Assembly (NCBI GenBank): GCA_004356415.1
Contig: SMWN01000023.1
Coordinates: 1-9,841 of the forward strand
Direction: 5' to 3'
DNA length: 9,841 nt
DNA from: Gammaproteobacteria bacterium
GTDB taxonomy: Bacteria > Pseudomonadota > Gammaproteobacteria > Eutrophobiales > Eutrophobiaceae
A program made the translations under genes and the position numbers. Below, one piece after another: positions 1-7,788 of this stretch (the stretch's first letter is position 1; each line of letters opens with the position of its first letter). The notes beneath the pieces are model-generated. The model worked only from the letters and a program-made list of their open reading frames with translations, was not told the origin of the DNA and did no database searches.

Positions 1-780
1 GAGTCTACCTTTGATGAGCACCTTGCTTCCAACCAGGCCTTTGCTGCATGGGTGGATCGAAATGTAAAGACACATAAAGTTGATGGCTATCGTGCGGTTG
101 TCGTGTCACTCAAGGCACCGACCATCGCCCCTGGAGATGTCACTGATGTGCAGATGGATCGTCTGGCAGATATGATTGACGAATACAGCTTTAGTGAGAT
201 AGTCACGACCCATGACCAGAATTTTATTATGCCTCATGTGAAACAGGCTGATTTGTTTCCTTTATGGGAGTCACTTGCCGAACATGGGTTAGCGACACCC
301 AATATCGGATTGTTAACCGATATTATCTGTTGTCCCGGTCTGGATTTTTGCTCACTTGCGAATGCGGGATCAATTCCAATTGCCAAACAAATCAATGAAA
401 AATTTAACGATATGGATTATCTGCATGATATCGGTGATATCAAGATCAAAATGTCCGGTTGTATGAATGCCTGTGGTCATCACCATGTTGGCCATATAGG
501 TATACTCGGGGTGGATAAGAAGGGTGTTGAATTTTATCAATTGACACTTGGTGGTTCAGCCGAGAATGATGTTTCATTGGGAGATCGCCTTGGGCCCGGC
601 ATTGAAAAAGAGAAAGTTGCCGAGACTATAGGCCGTATACTCGATGTCTATGTTGAACAACGAGAAGAACAAGAATCTTTTCTTGGAACCTATCGCCGTA
701 TTGGTATTGAGCCGTTCAAGGAAAGGGTTTATCCGAAAAAACATTCAGAAGAGAAGGTCGTTGCCAGTGCAAATTATTAA
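1..780 (+). CDS. cysI: Nitrite/sulfite reductase hemoprotein (CysI-type), C-terminal part, 5'-truncated by window edge
   Basis: Open from base 1 in frame 1 with no start in the window: 259 codons, about the C-terminal half of a protein usually near 550 residues. The enzyme reduces sulfite to sulfide with six electrons in the cytoplasm, for cysteine synthesis. The siroheme/4Fe-4S ligand cysteines are visible as C-x5-C (TGT 331-333 and TGC 349-351, in CCPGLDFCSLA) and C-x3-C (460-462 and 472-474, in SGCMNACGHHHVGHIGILG). This is the form found in Pseudomonas and relatives, unlike the E. coli NADPH-dependent CysI. An extra Cys immediately precedes the first ligand, where Ala is usual from memory. 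The 3' end overlaps the DUF934 gene, which typically follows this enzyme. Nitrite reductase is the main alternative, but the DUF934 neighbour favours sulfite. Confidence 0.93.
   Translation, partial: ESTFDEHLASNQAFAAWVDRNVKTHKVDGYRAVVVSLKAPTIAPGDVTDVQMDRLADMIDEYSFSEIVTTHDQNFIMPHVKQADLFPLWESLAEHGLATPNIGLLTDIICCPGLDFCSLANAGSIPIAKQINEKFNDMDYLHDIGDIKIKMSGCMNACGHHHVGHIGILGVDKKGVEFYQLTLGGSAENDVSLGDRLGPGIEKEKVAETIGRILDVYVEQREEQESFLGTYRRIGIEPFKERVYPKKHSEEKVVASANY
752..757 (+). promoter_or_regulatory. Shine-Dalgarno deciding the GTG start of the DUF934 gene
   Basis: AGAAGG lies inside the last codons of cysI, 9 bases before the GTG at 767. The in-frame TTG at 761 would be only 3 bases away, too close for normal initiation. 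The same frame is open further upstream to an ATG at 644, but family alignment does not support that extension. Confidence 0.6.
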
Positions 781-1255
781 AGATCAAAAAATTGTTGAAG
801 ATAGTTGGCAAAGGCTCGTAGAAATAACAGCGGATGAAATCCTTCCCACGGGTGACATTATTGTTCCGTTTGCATATTGGCTAGATAACAAAGAAGTGTT
901 ATTGAAGAGAGATTCAAAGCTAGGTGTATGCATTGATGGTGATGACGAAACCGAGGAAGTCGCGAAGGATCTCAAACACTTTGATTTGATTGCATTGGAT
1001 TTTCCTGCATTTACTGATGGCCGAGCCTATTCGCATGCATGTCTGCTGCGTGAAAGGTATAACTTTCAGGGGGAATTAAGGGCGGTCGGTGATGTGTTGC
1101 GTGATCAACTTTTCTACATGCAACGCTGCGGTATCGATTCTTTTCAGTTAAGAGAAGATAAGGATATGGAAGATGCGTTAAATGCATTTACCGAGATTTC
1201 TGTCAAATACCAGTCAGCGGCAGATGGCGCTGAGCCGGTTTATAAATACCGTTAG
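767..1255 (+). CDS. DUF934 family protein, sulfite-reductase-associated
   Basis: A 162-residue cytoplasmic protein of the DUF934 family, whose biochemical role is not established. It is found next to Pseudomonas-type cysI and is therefore thought to assist sulfite reduction, perhaps in place of the absent flavoprotein subunit CysJ (inference from context). The family core is clear: F79-P-x-F-x-DGR-x-YS (79-89), then LLRERYNFQGELRAVGDVLRDQ (about 93-114) and the R120-C-G-I-D-S-F segment. The N-terminus MQIIKDQKIVEDSW is the usual family start and fixes GTG 767. The long in-frame extension to ATG 644 would translate the alternative frame of cysI and gives unrelated sequence. The 14-base overlap with cysI suggests translational coupling. 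The gene that often comes next in this operon, cysH, is not here; pyruvate kinase follows in opposite orientation. Confidence 0.88.
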   Translation: MQIIKDQKIVEDSWQRLVEITADEILPTGDIIVPFAYWLDNKEVLLKRDSKLGVCIDGDDETEEVAKDLKHFDLIALDFPAFTDGRAYSHACLLRERYNFQGELRAVGDVLRDQLFYMQRCGIDSFQLREDKDMEDALNAFTEISVKYQSAADGAEPVYKYR

Positions 1256-1317
1256 CTATTTATAGGGAATGGCACATCGTATCGTTAATGAGTACCGTTT
1301 AAACTTTCTAATAACAG

Positions 1318-2769
1318 TTAAACAGTGATGACCGTCACTGAAGGACAATTCAATTCCGGATCCTGGTGAAATCCTTTTACCAGTAAGACAGTATCTCCGG
1401 GTCTTGCCAAATCCAGTTGTTCAGCAATCTTTTTCGCCAGGGCGTGATGGTTACCCATATCATTTTCTTCAACCAGCACTGGAATGATACTCCACATCAA
1501 TGCCATTTTTCTGCATGTGCGCACCCGGCTTGAAATGGCAACCACAGGTGCTGCTGGTCGAGCTGAACTTATGGTTGCAGCTGACATACCCCCCTGTGAA
1601 ATAACGACGACAGCACGTGCCATCAAATCCCGAGCCAGGCCATTGCTTGCATTGGCCATTGCATTCCATAAAGGCACGGGTATCTTATCCGAGGTGCTTA
1701 ATCCGGAATCATACTCCCCATGTTGCCAGAGATACGCTTCAGTCTGACGCAGGATACGATCCATCATGTCGACAGATTCGACAGGAAAGCTACCCGCAGC
1801 AGATTCAGCAGATAGCATGACTGCATCAGCCCCAAGAGTCACCGCATAGGAAATATCTGTAACCTCGGCGCGGGTCGGCCTGGCATTTTCAATCATGGAT
1901 TCCAGCATCTGGGTGGCAACGATGACTGGTTTAAATTTTTGTCTGGCGATATCTATTAATTGGCTCTGGACCACTGGAACCTGCTCAGGTTTGAGTTCAA
2001 CCCCCAGATCACCACGGGCCACCATAATGCCGTCAGCAGCATCAAGAATTCCATGCACATCTTCCAGTGCCTCCGGTTTCTCGATCTTGGCAATGATGTC
2101 TGTGCTGGCACCTGCTTTTTTGATAATAGATCTTAGGTCGTTAATGTCAGCCGCACGGCGGACAAAGGATAATGCCATGAAATCTACCCCGAGTTTTAGT
2201 GCAAATTGTGCATCTTCACGATCTTTGTCCGTTAGGGAAGGTGCTGAGACATTGACCCCGGGCAAATTAATTCCCTTATTATTTTTCAGAATTCCGCCAT
2301 AGACAACTGTGCATGAGATTTCAGTTCCATCAACGCCTTCAACTTTTAATTCAAGATTGCCATCGTTAAGCAATATGCGATTTCCGGGGTTGACATCATT
2401 TGCTAATGCTTGGTATTGAGAAGGGATAAGACCTGGTTCTCCCTCAACATCACGTGTTGTGACTGTAACAGTTGCTCCAACTTCCAGTGTAATCTGCCCG
2501 TCTTTAAATCTTCCCGTGCGGATTTTGGGTCCACATAAATCCGCCAAAATAGCAATGGGTTTACCCAGTTCATCAGCAATATTGCGTACAAGCTTATAGG
2601 TATTTTCATGAGAAGCATGTTCACCATGAGACATATTCAGGCGGAACACATTGGCACCGGTTTCTATTAGTTGTTTGATGATCTCTGGTGAGTCAGAAGC
2701 GGGGCCTAGTGTTGCGATGATCTTTGTACGCCTGTTTTTTAACAACTTGATGTCTGTAACAATAGTCAT
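1318..2769 (-). CDS. pyk: Pyruvate kinase
   Basis: A full-length 483-residue enzyme converting phosphoenolpyruvate and ADP to pyruvate and ATP, the last step of glycolysis. The catalytic barrel shows NVFRLNMSHG (about 40-49), the PK signature IIAKIEKPEALE with K228 and E230, MVARGDLGVE with the second metal ligand D254, and ATQMLESM with T286. The C-terminal allosteric domain runs from about residue 360 to the end (VVAISSRVRTCRKMAL). At the position of rabbit muscle E117 this protein has K82 (GPKIRTG), with L78 at the position of T113. This is the pattern of K+-independent pyruvate kinases, although C79 and T85 are less typical. The ATG at 2769 gives the normal N-terminus and has only a weak upstream CGGGG. 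The gene stands alone, divergent from the LplT-like gene; no convincing promoter can be picked in the 97-base gap. I cannot tell PykA from PykF lineage. Confidence 0.97.
   Translation of the reverse strand: MTIVTDIKLLKNRRTKIIATLGPASDSPEIIKQLIETGANVFRLNMSHGEHASHENTYKLVRNIADELGKPIAILADLCGPKIRTGRFKDGQITLEVGATVTVTTRDVEGEPGLIPSQYQALANDVNPGNRILLNDGNLELKVEGVDGTEISCTVVYGGILKNNKGINLPGVNVSAPSLTDKDREDAQFALKLGVDFMALSFVRRAADINDLRSIIKKAGASTDIIAKIEKPEALEDVHGILDAADGIMVARGDLGVELKPEQVPVVQSQLIDIARQKFKPVIVATQMLESMIENARPTRAEVTDISYAVTLGADAVMLSAESAAGSFPVESVDMMDRILRQTEAYLWQHGEYDSGLSTSDKIPVPLWNAMANASNGLARDLMARAVVVISQGGMSAATISSARPAAPVVAISSRVRTCRKMALMWSIIPVLVEENDMGNHHALAKKIAEQLDLARPGDTVLLVKGFHQDPELNCPSVTVITV
1323..1340 (-). 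terminator. Small hairpin at the 3' end of pyk, possible weak terminator
   Basis: A perfect 6-bp stem (CAGTGA 1323-1328 / TCACTG 1335-1340) with a 6-base loop lies in the last codons of pyk. Read on the - strand it is followed by TTTAACTGTTATT, which includes the stop codon. The stem is short and the T-run is broken, so its role as a terminator is uncertain. No better hairpin is visible in the 62 bases between the convergent DUF934 and pyk genes. Confidence 0.22.
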
Positions 2770-2866
2770 TATTAACCCCGTTTCACTCCGTCGAGCTTTT
2801 GTGTCAGTATGAAAGGCACCTTTGTTCCATTCTAGCAGAAAGGGAATCCTGAGTTACGTCCTGATT

Positions 2867-4195
2867 ATGAACCAGTTTGGCCTGTTAAAACATAATCGGT
2901 TTTTGCCAATATTCTGTACCCAGTTTCTGGGTGCGTTTAATGACAATGTATTCAAAAATGCAATTGTAATACTGATTGCATTTGCCCTTGCCGACGAATT
3001 AGGCGTCAATGGTAGTATCCTGGTGATCGTCGCTGCCGGACTATTTATCCTGCCCTTCTTCCTCTTTTCTGCAACGGCAGGTCAGCTCGCTGATAAATAT
3101 GAAAAATCCCTGTTAATACGCCGGATCAAGATGACGGAGATCGTCATTATGATGACAGGCAGTGTGGGGTTTTATTTTATGAGTGCACCATTGTTGCTCA
3201 CGGTACTGTTTTTCATGGGAACACAATCTACATTATTCGGCCCGTTGAAATATAGCATCCTTCCACAACACTTATCAGAGGGTGAACTGCTTGGTGGTAA
3301 TGGCATGATCCAGATGGGGACTTACATGGCCATTCTCCTGGGGACCATTATTGGGGGTGTACTGATTGCGATGGACCCCAATGGTAGTCTGTATGTATCA
3401 ATCGTCATCATTACACTTGCCACGGCAGGTTGGATAGCCAGCCGTTCAATTCCAGAAGCCGCCGCGCCTGAACCAACACTTCGTGTCAACTGGAATCTCA
3501 TAACAGAGACCTGCAGGATGATTAAATTTTCCAGAGAAAACAGAACCGTTTTTTGGGCCATTATTGGAATATCATGGTTCTGGTTCTACGGTGCCACCTT
3601 TCTGTCGCTGGTTCCGACATACACCCGGGAGGTATTAAACGGTGATGAAAGGATCGCGACATTGATGCTTACTGCGTTTTCTATCGGCATAGGTACTGGC
3701 TCATTATTGTGCGAGAAACTGTCTGGTAAGTATACCAACCCCGGGCACATCAACCTTGGCCTGGTGCCGATCGGTGCTATTGGGCTGACATGTTTTGCAG
3801 CAGACCTATCCTTTATCTCATTACCGGATATCAAACTGTCTGAGGGTGAGCTTTTAACCGCCGGCATGTTTCTTCAGTATTTCAATCATTGGCGGGTGTT
3901 GATTGATTTAAGCTTGATTGGACTGTCCGGTGGCTTATATATGGTTCCTTTGTATGCTTTGGTGCAGCAAAGAAGTAATCCCTGTCATCGCGCCAGGATC
4001 ATTGCCGCAAATAATATTATTAATGCCTTTTTTATGGTGATCTCTGCCGTCTTGATGATTGTGCTAATTTCTGCAGGCATCGAAATTCCGGAAATATTTT
4101 TTATTGTTGCTGTGCTGAATCTCATGGTTATGATGGTGATCTTTAAAAAAGAATCTGAATTCCTCAACCAATTCATTAAATATATACGTCATTAG
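2867..4195 (+). CDS. MFS protein of the LplT / Aas-fusion type (putative lysophospholipid flippase)
   Basis: A 442-residue inner-membrane protein with about 12 hydrophobic segments. The N-terminus RFLPIFCTQFLGAFNDNVFKN (about 11-31, with D26 in the FNDN motif), GPLKYSILPQHL (125-136) and the late segment SGGLYMVPLYALVQQRSNP (354-372) are hallmarks of LplT and of the MFS domain of MFS-PlsC-acyl-ACP-synthetase fusion proteins. LplT carries lysophospholipids across the inner membrane for re-acylation, so phospholipid recycling is the inferred role. The protein ends in ESEFLNQFIKYIRH, about where fused relatives enter the PlsC domain. No PlsC or AMP-binding gene lies next to it. ATG 2867 is chosen over the in-frame TTG at 2822 because the family begins M-x-Q-F-x-LLK; its Shine-Dalgarno is poor. 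Family membership is firm, but the substrate is not proven by sequence. Confidence 0.82.
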   Translation: MNQFGLLKHNRFLPIFCTQFLGAFNDNVFKNAIVILIAFALADELGVNGSILVIVAAGLFILPFFLFSATAGQLADKYEKSLLIRRIKMTEIVIMMTGSVGFYFMSAPLLLTVLFFMGTQSTLFGPLKYSILPQHLSEGELLGGNGMIQMGTYMAILLGTIIGGVLIAMDPNGSLYVSIVIITLATAGWIASRSIPEAAAPEPTLRVNWNLITETCRMIKFSRENRTVFWAIIGISWFWFYGATFLSLVPTYTREVLNGDERIATLMLTAFSIGIGTGSLLCEKLSGKYTNPGHINLGLVPIGAIGLTCFAADLSFISLPDIKLSEGELLTAGMFLQYFNHWRVLIDLSLIGLSGGLYMVPLYALVQQRSNPCHRARIIAANNIINAFFMVISAVLMIVLISAGIEIPEIFFIVAVLNLMVMMVIFKKESEFLNQFIKYIRH

Positions 4196-4199
4196 AATA

Positions 4200-4205
4200 T
4201 ATAAT
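4200..4205 (+). promoter_or_regulatory. Candidate -10 element upstream of the GGDEF/EAL gene
   Basis: An exact TATAAT begins 5 bases after the stop of the LplT-like gene, inside the 114-base gap before the c-di-GMP gene. No recognisable -35 sequence lies 16-18 bases upstream, so the call rests on one hexamer in AT-rich DNA. The rest of the gap holds two short symmetric stretches, GAACTcAGTTC and AATAAaTTATT, and no coding sequence. Confidence 0.2.
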
Positions 4206-4309
4206 CAGGAACTCAGTTCAAATAAATTATTAGTCTGGATTTACTCGTGGAGCTTCATTAATGGTTCAATTATTACAACATAACCATGCATACCAAACCG
4301 TAGGCAGTC

Positions 4310-7240
4310 ATGTCTATGGATAATACTTTTTTCAAGGAATTAGTCGGAAACCTTGTCTTTGTAGTGAAGACGAAATACGTACTAATTTCCAGGGCTGCGG
4401 AGGGGAAAGTATCTGATTTTATTGATACAGTTGCGTTCTGGTCGAATGGTGAATTTGTTGAAAATATTCGATATGCGCTCTCAGGCACACCCTGTGAAGA
4501 TGTATTAAAAGGTAATGTCCGTTTTTATTCACAAGGAATACAAGCATCATTTCCAGATGATGAAGAATTAAAAAAGATGAATGTTGAGGGTTATCTTGGT
4601 TGTCCCATTATTTCGTCATCAGGTTATATTCTCGGTCACATCGCTATCCTCGATACGATCCCCCTGGAAAATGAACAGGAACTAATCACAATTGTTAAGG
4701 CATTCGCTTCCCTGGCTAGCTCGGAATTTGAAAGAAATCAAGCAGAAGAAATAAACAGAATCATCCTGAAAAACTCGTTTGATGCATTTGTTGCGATTAA
4801 CATTAAAGGTAAAGTAACAAAATGGAACAAACAGGCGGAAAAAACATTCGGATGGTCCGAAGATGAAGTCACAGGTAAAGCCTTAGATCAATTTATTATT
4901 CCACGCGATAAAAAATCAGCGCACAGGAAGGGGCTTAGAAGGGTGCTCGATACGGGGAGCTCACAATTACTGAACAGGAGAATTGAATTTGATGCCCAAC
5001 ACAGGGATGGACATACCTTCCCAGTCGAATTAGCAATCACGCCAGTTCACTCCAATAACAAGATTATCTCATTCAGTGCATTTATCAGGGATTTATCAGA
5101 TTGGAAAAAACAGGAGGCCCTATTACATACAAGTGAAGAGAAATTTTCCAAGGCACTGGATGTAAGCCCCGATGCTGTCGTGATCACACGTCTTGCGGAC
5201 GGAAAAATTCTCGAGGCGAATGATGCTTGCATCAAGTTAACAGGATATCAAAGAGAAGAATTAATTGGCAAAACAACACTTGAGTTAAATATTTATAGCG
5301 ACGTTGAGAGGGAAAGAGTTGTCTCGATGTTGAAAGAGAAAGGCAAGTATGCCGGATTTGAGTCCACCCTCAGAAGGAAAAACGGGGAAGTGCTCAATAC
5401 CTTGTCTTCAGCAGTTGTGCTCGAGATTAAGGGGGAACTCTGCATATTTGCTATTATCCATGATATCACTGAACGTATAAAAATAGAGATAGCTTTAAAG
5501 GGAAGTGAAAACAGATTTCGTGCGTTGTATGATGCTAATCCCGCCATGTTTTTTACAATTGATCAGGATAACACAATTATTTCAGTCAATGAGTTTGGTG
5601 CTGAGAAACTGGGATATCGTGTAAATGAACTTATTGGCTACTCAAAAATGGATATCATTTTTTCTGAAGATAGGGAAGATTATCGGAACAAAGTAAAGGC
5701 ATGTTTTCTTGATAGTAAAAATACTCACAACTGGGAAATTCGCAAGGTTAAAAATAATGGATCTATCATCTGGAGCAGGGAGTCTGCACGTGTGATTAAT
5801 GATATTGGTGATACGCAGACGTTACTGATCGTTTCTGAGGATATTACCGATGCTCATAAACTATCTCAGCAACTCTCTTACCAAGCAAGCCATGATGCTT
5901 TGACAGGTTTGGTAAATAGACGCGAGTTTGAAATCAGGCTTGAACGATTGATTCATGAAGGCGATGGAAGTGGAGAGGAGCATGCCTTGTGCTATCTGGA
6001 TCTTGATCAGTTCAAGGTGATTAATGACACTTGTGGACATCTGGCAGGAGATGAACTACTCAGGCAACTGGGTGAATTATTTAAATCCAAAGTTCGGAAA
6101 AAAGACACACTTGCACGATTGGGCGGCGATGAATTTGGCGTGCTGATGGAAAGTTGCTCATTGGATCAGGCACAACGCGTTGCTCATGATTTAAGGGAGC
6201 TGGTTGAAGAATTTCATTTTGTGTGGACAGACAAACGTTTCTCGATTGGCGTCAGTATCGGATTAGTTCCCATTGATGACAGCGGTGGTAATACTGCTAC
6301 TGAAATATTAAGTGCTGCGGATGCTTCTTGTTATGCAGCAAAAGATGCAGGGCGGAACAGAGTTCATGTTTATCATCCCGAGGATATTGATTTGGCGGTT
6401 CATCGGGGCAAAATGCAATGGGTAAGTAGAATCAACCATGCATTGGAGGAAGATCGATTCCGTTTGTATCTACAACCTATCGTTTCACTATCGGAAGAAG
6501 ATGAAGATAAAAAACGTTATGAATGTTTGATAAGAATGATTGACGAAGACGGAAAAATCATTCTTCCTGGCGCTTTTTTACCGGCTGCTGAGAGATATGA
6601 TCTTTCTATCAAAATCGATCGGTGGGTGTTTGACTCAGTATATGCCTGGTTGGCAAAACGTCCTGGCAAACTCAAGGGACTAACGCACTGCTCAGTAAAT
6701 TTGTCGGGTCACTCACTAAGTAATGAAGCATTTCTCAATGATATTGTGAACAAACTGGATGAAGAAAATGTACCTCCTTCAAATATTTGTTTTGAAATAA
6801 CGGAAACTGTCGCTATCTCCAGATTATCCAATGCGATCAGATTTATGGAGGTGTTAAAAGACAAAGGTTGTTTTTTTGCGCTTGATGATTTTGGTAGTGG
6901 TGTCTCCTCATTTGGATATTTGAAAAATCTACCAGTGGATTATCTGAAGATTGACGGGATGTTTGTCAGAGATATGGTAAACGATCCTATTGATCTGGCG
7001 ATGGTCAGATCAATCAATGAAATTGGTCATGTAATGGGTAAAAAGACCATCGCTGAGTTTGTTGAAAATAAAGAAATATTAGAGCGTTTAAAAGAGCTTG
7101 GTGTTGATTATGCACAAGGCTATTACATGGGTAAACCGAGAGCAGTTAAGGTACCTGTTTTAAAATTCAGTAATCGCAAGAGATCAAAGAAAAAAGCAAA
7201 TAAGAAAAAACGTTTTGCCAGAACCAGAAAAACAGACTAA
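4310..7240 (+). CDS. GAF-PAS-PAS-PAS-GGDEF-EAL cyclic-di-GMP synthase/phosphodiesterase
   Basis: A 976-residue protein without membrane segments, so a cytoplasmic sensor. Domains: GAF (about 10-140; GTPCEDVL, FPDD, YLGCPI), three PAS domains (about 146-262, 275-392, 398-515) ending in IRDLSDW, IHDITERI and SEDITDAH, GGDEF (about 522-690) and EAL (about 700-945). The GGDEF active site G605-G-D-E-F609 is intact, and the inhibitory I-site R596-K-K-D599 sits five residues before it, so cyclase activity with product inhibition is expected. In the EAL domain the signature reads E738-C-L with A replaced by C. The other catalytic residues are present: N797, E829, E832, D859-D860, K880, D882, E916 and Q936. 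Dual activity is therefore possible. The tail 955-976 is strongly basic (13 Lys/Arg of 22). ATG 4310 has a TAGG five bases upstream; ATG 4316 is an alternative. The signal sensed cannot be read from sequence. Confidence 0.95.
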   Translation: MSMDNTFFKELVGNLVFVVKTKYVLISRAAEGKVSDFIDTVAFWSNGEFVENIRYALSGTPCEDVLKGNVRFYSQGIQASFPDDEELKKMNVEGYLGCPIISSSGYILGHIAILDTIPLENEQELITIVKAFASLASSEFERNQAEEINRIILKNSFDAFVAINIKGKVTKWNKQAEKTFGWSEDEVTGKALDQFIIPRDKKSAHRKGLRRVLDTGSSQLLNRRIEFDAQHRDGHTFPVELAITPVHSNNKIISFSAFIRDLSDWKKQEALLHTSEEKFSKALDVSPDAVVITRLADGKILEANDACIKLTGYQREELIGKTTLELNIYSDVERERVVSMLKEKGKYAGFESTLRRKNGEVLNTLSSAVVLEIKGELCIFAIIHDITERIKIEIALKGSENRFRALYDANPAMFFTIDQDNTIISVNEFGAEKLGYRVNELIGYSKMDIIFSEDREDYRNKVKACFLDSKNTHNWEIRKVKNNGSIIWSRESARVINDIGDTQTLLIVSEDITDAHKLSQQLSYQASHDALTGLVNRREFEIRLERLIHEGDGSGEEHALCYLDLDQFKVINDTCGHLAGDELLRQLGELFKSKVRKKDTLARLGGDEFGVLMESCSLDQAQRVAHDLRELVEEFHFVWTDKRFSIGVSIGLVPIDDSGGNTATEILSAADASCYAAKDAGRNRVHVYHPEDIDLAVHRGKMQWVSRINHALEEDRFRLYLQPIVSLSEEDEDKKRYECLIRMIDEDGKIILPGAFLPAAERYDLSIKIDRWVFDSVYAWLAKRPGKLKGLTHCSVNLSGHSLSNEAFLNDIVNKLDEENVPPSNICFEITETVAISRLSNAIRFMEVLKDKGCFFALDDFGSGVSSFGYLKNLPVDYLKIDGMFVRDMVNDPIDLAMVRSINEIGHVMGKKTIAEFVENKEILERLKELGVDYAQGYYMGKPRAVKVPVLKFSNRKRSKKKANKKKRFARTRKTD

Positions 7241-7260
7241 TCAAGAACAGTTTCTGGTTC
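7221..7260. terminator. Perfect 10-bp inverted repeat between convergent genes, candidate bidirectional terminator
   Basis: GAACCAGAAA (7221-7230) and TTTCTGGTTC (7251-7260) are exact reverse complements around a 20-base loop that contains the stop codon of the GGDEF/EAL gene. On the - strand, the direction of ssb, the stem is followed after about nine bases by a T6 run and further T-rich sequence, as in an intrinsic terminator. On the + strand no T-run follows. The loop is longer than usual and the stem only half GC, so termination is an inference. Confidence 0.4.
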
Positions 7261-7279
7261 ATTCATTGCAATCAAACCG

Positions 7280-7759
7280 CTAGAACGGAATATCATCATC
7301 GAAATCGTCATTTGGACTTTTTTCACTTGTAGCAGCGGGCGCTGCACCGGGAATATCGCTGGAATGGTGCGTCGATTGTTCTGCCAGGGGTGTCTGGTCA
7401 AAACTCGCAGTCGTTCCACCACTTTTACTGCCCAACATCTGCATTTCATTGGCAACAATTTCTGTTGTATAGCGGTCAATCCCTTCTTTATCCTGCCACT
7501 TGCGGGTCTGTAGGCGACCTTCAATATAAACCTGAGAACCCTTGTGCAAATATTCACCGACGATTTCAGCCAGACGACCGAAGAATACAACGCGGTGCCA
7601 TTCAGTGCGTTCCTGCATTTCACCGGATTCTTTGTCTTTCCATTGTTCGTTGGTTGCGATACTGATATTGGCAACGGCTGCGCCACTGGCGGTGTATCTG
7701 ATGTCCGGATCCTGTCCTAATGATCCTAAAATAATTGCTTTGTTTACGCCTCTGGCCAT
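7280..7759 (-). CDS. ssb: Single-stranded DNA-binding protein SSB
   Basis: A complete 159-residue SSB that coats single-stranded DNA in replication, recombination and repair and recruits partner proteins. The N-terminal OB fold (about 1-110) has W40, W54, H55, F60 and W88 at exactly the E. coli numbering, so tetramer assembly and DNA wrapping should match E. coli. A short, low-complexity linker (about 111-148) leads to the acidic tip NDDFDDDIPF, the conserved docking site for partner proteins. E. coli SSB has 178 residues, so the linker here is shorter. ATG 7759 has a strong AGGAGA eight bases upstream. The gene lies 29 bases after the YajR-like MFS gene on the same strand and is probably at least partly cotranscribed with it. 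It is convergent with the c-di-GMP gene. Confidence 0.98.
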   Translation of the reverse strand: MARGVNKAIILGSLGQDPDIRYTASGAAVANISIATNEQWKDKESGEMQERTEWHRVVFFGRLAEIVGEYLHKGSQVYIEGRLQTRKWQDKEGIDRYTTEIVANEMQMLGSKSGGTTASFDQTPLAEQSTHHSSDIPGAAPAATSEKSPNDDFDDDIPF

Positions 7760-7788
7760 TTTAATTTTCTCCTGAAAACTTTTATTAG

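Noticed and set aside
644..766. 41-residue N-terminal extension of the DUF934 protein from ATG 644
   Set aside because: It reads the alternative frame of the conserved cysI 3' end, has no family similarity, and the GTG at 767 has a well-spaced Shine-Dalgarno and the usual family N-terminus.
1297..1304. GTTTAAAC palindrome between the DUF934 gene and pyk
   Set aside because: An 8-base AT-rich palindrome without loop or T-run is expected by chance and makes no credible terminator or binding site.
2770..2866. Promoters in the pyk / LplT-like divergent gap
   Set aside because: Only partial -10-like strings (for example CATACT on the - strand) occur, and none has an acceptable -35 at the right spacing, so no promoter is annotated.
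7180..7211. Poly-A stretches in the basic tail as programmed frameshift sites
   Set aside because: The A6-G run is phased as AAA AAA G relative to the reading frame rather than the A AAA AAG phase of a -1 slippery site, and no stimulatory structure is apparent before the stop.
7237..7686. 149-residue open frame on the - strand overlapping ssb
   Set aside because: It is a shadow in another frame of ssb, which has unmistakable SSB residues; the shadow translation shows no recognisable domain.
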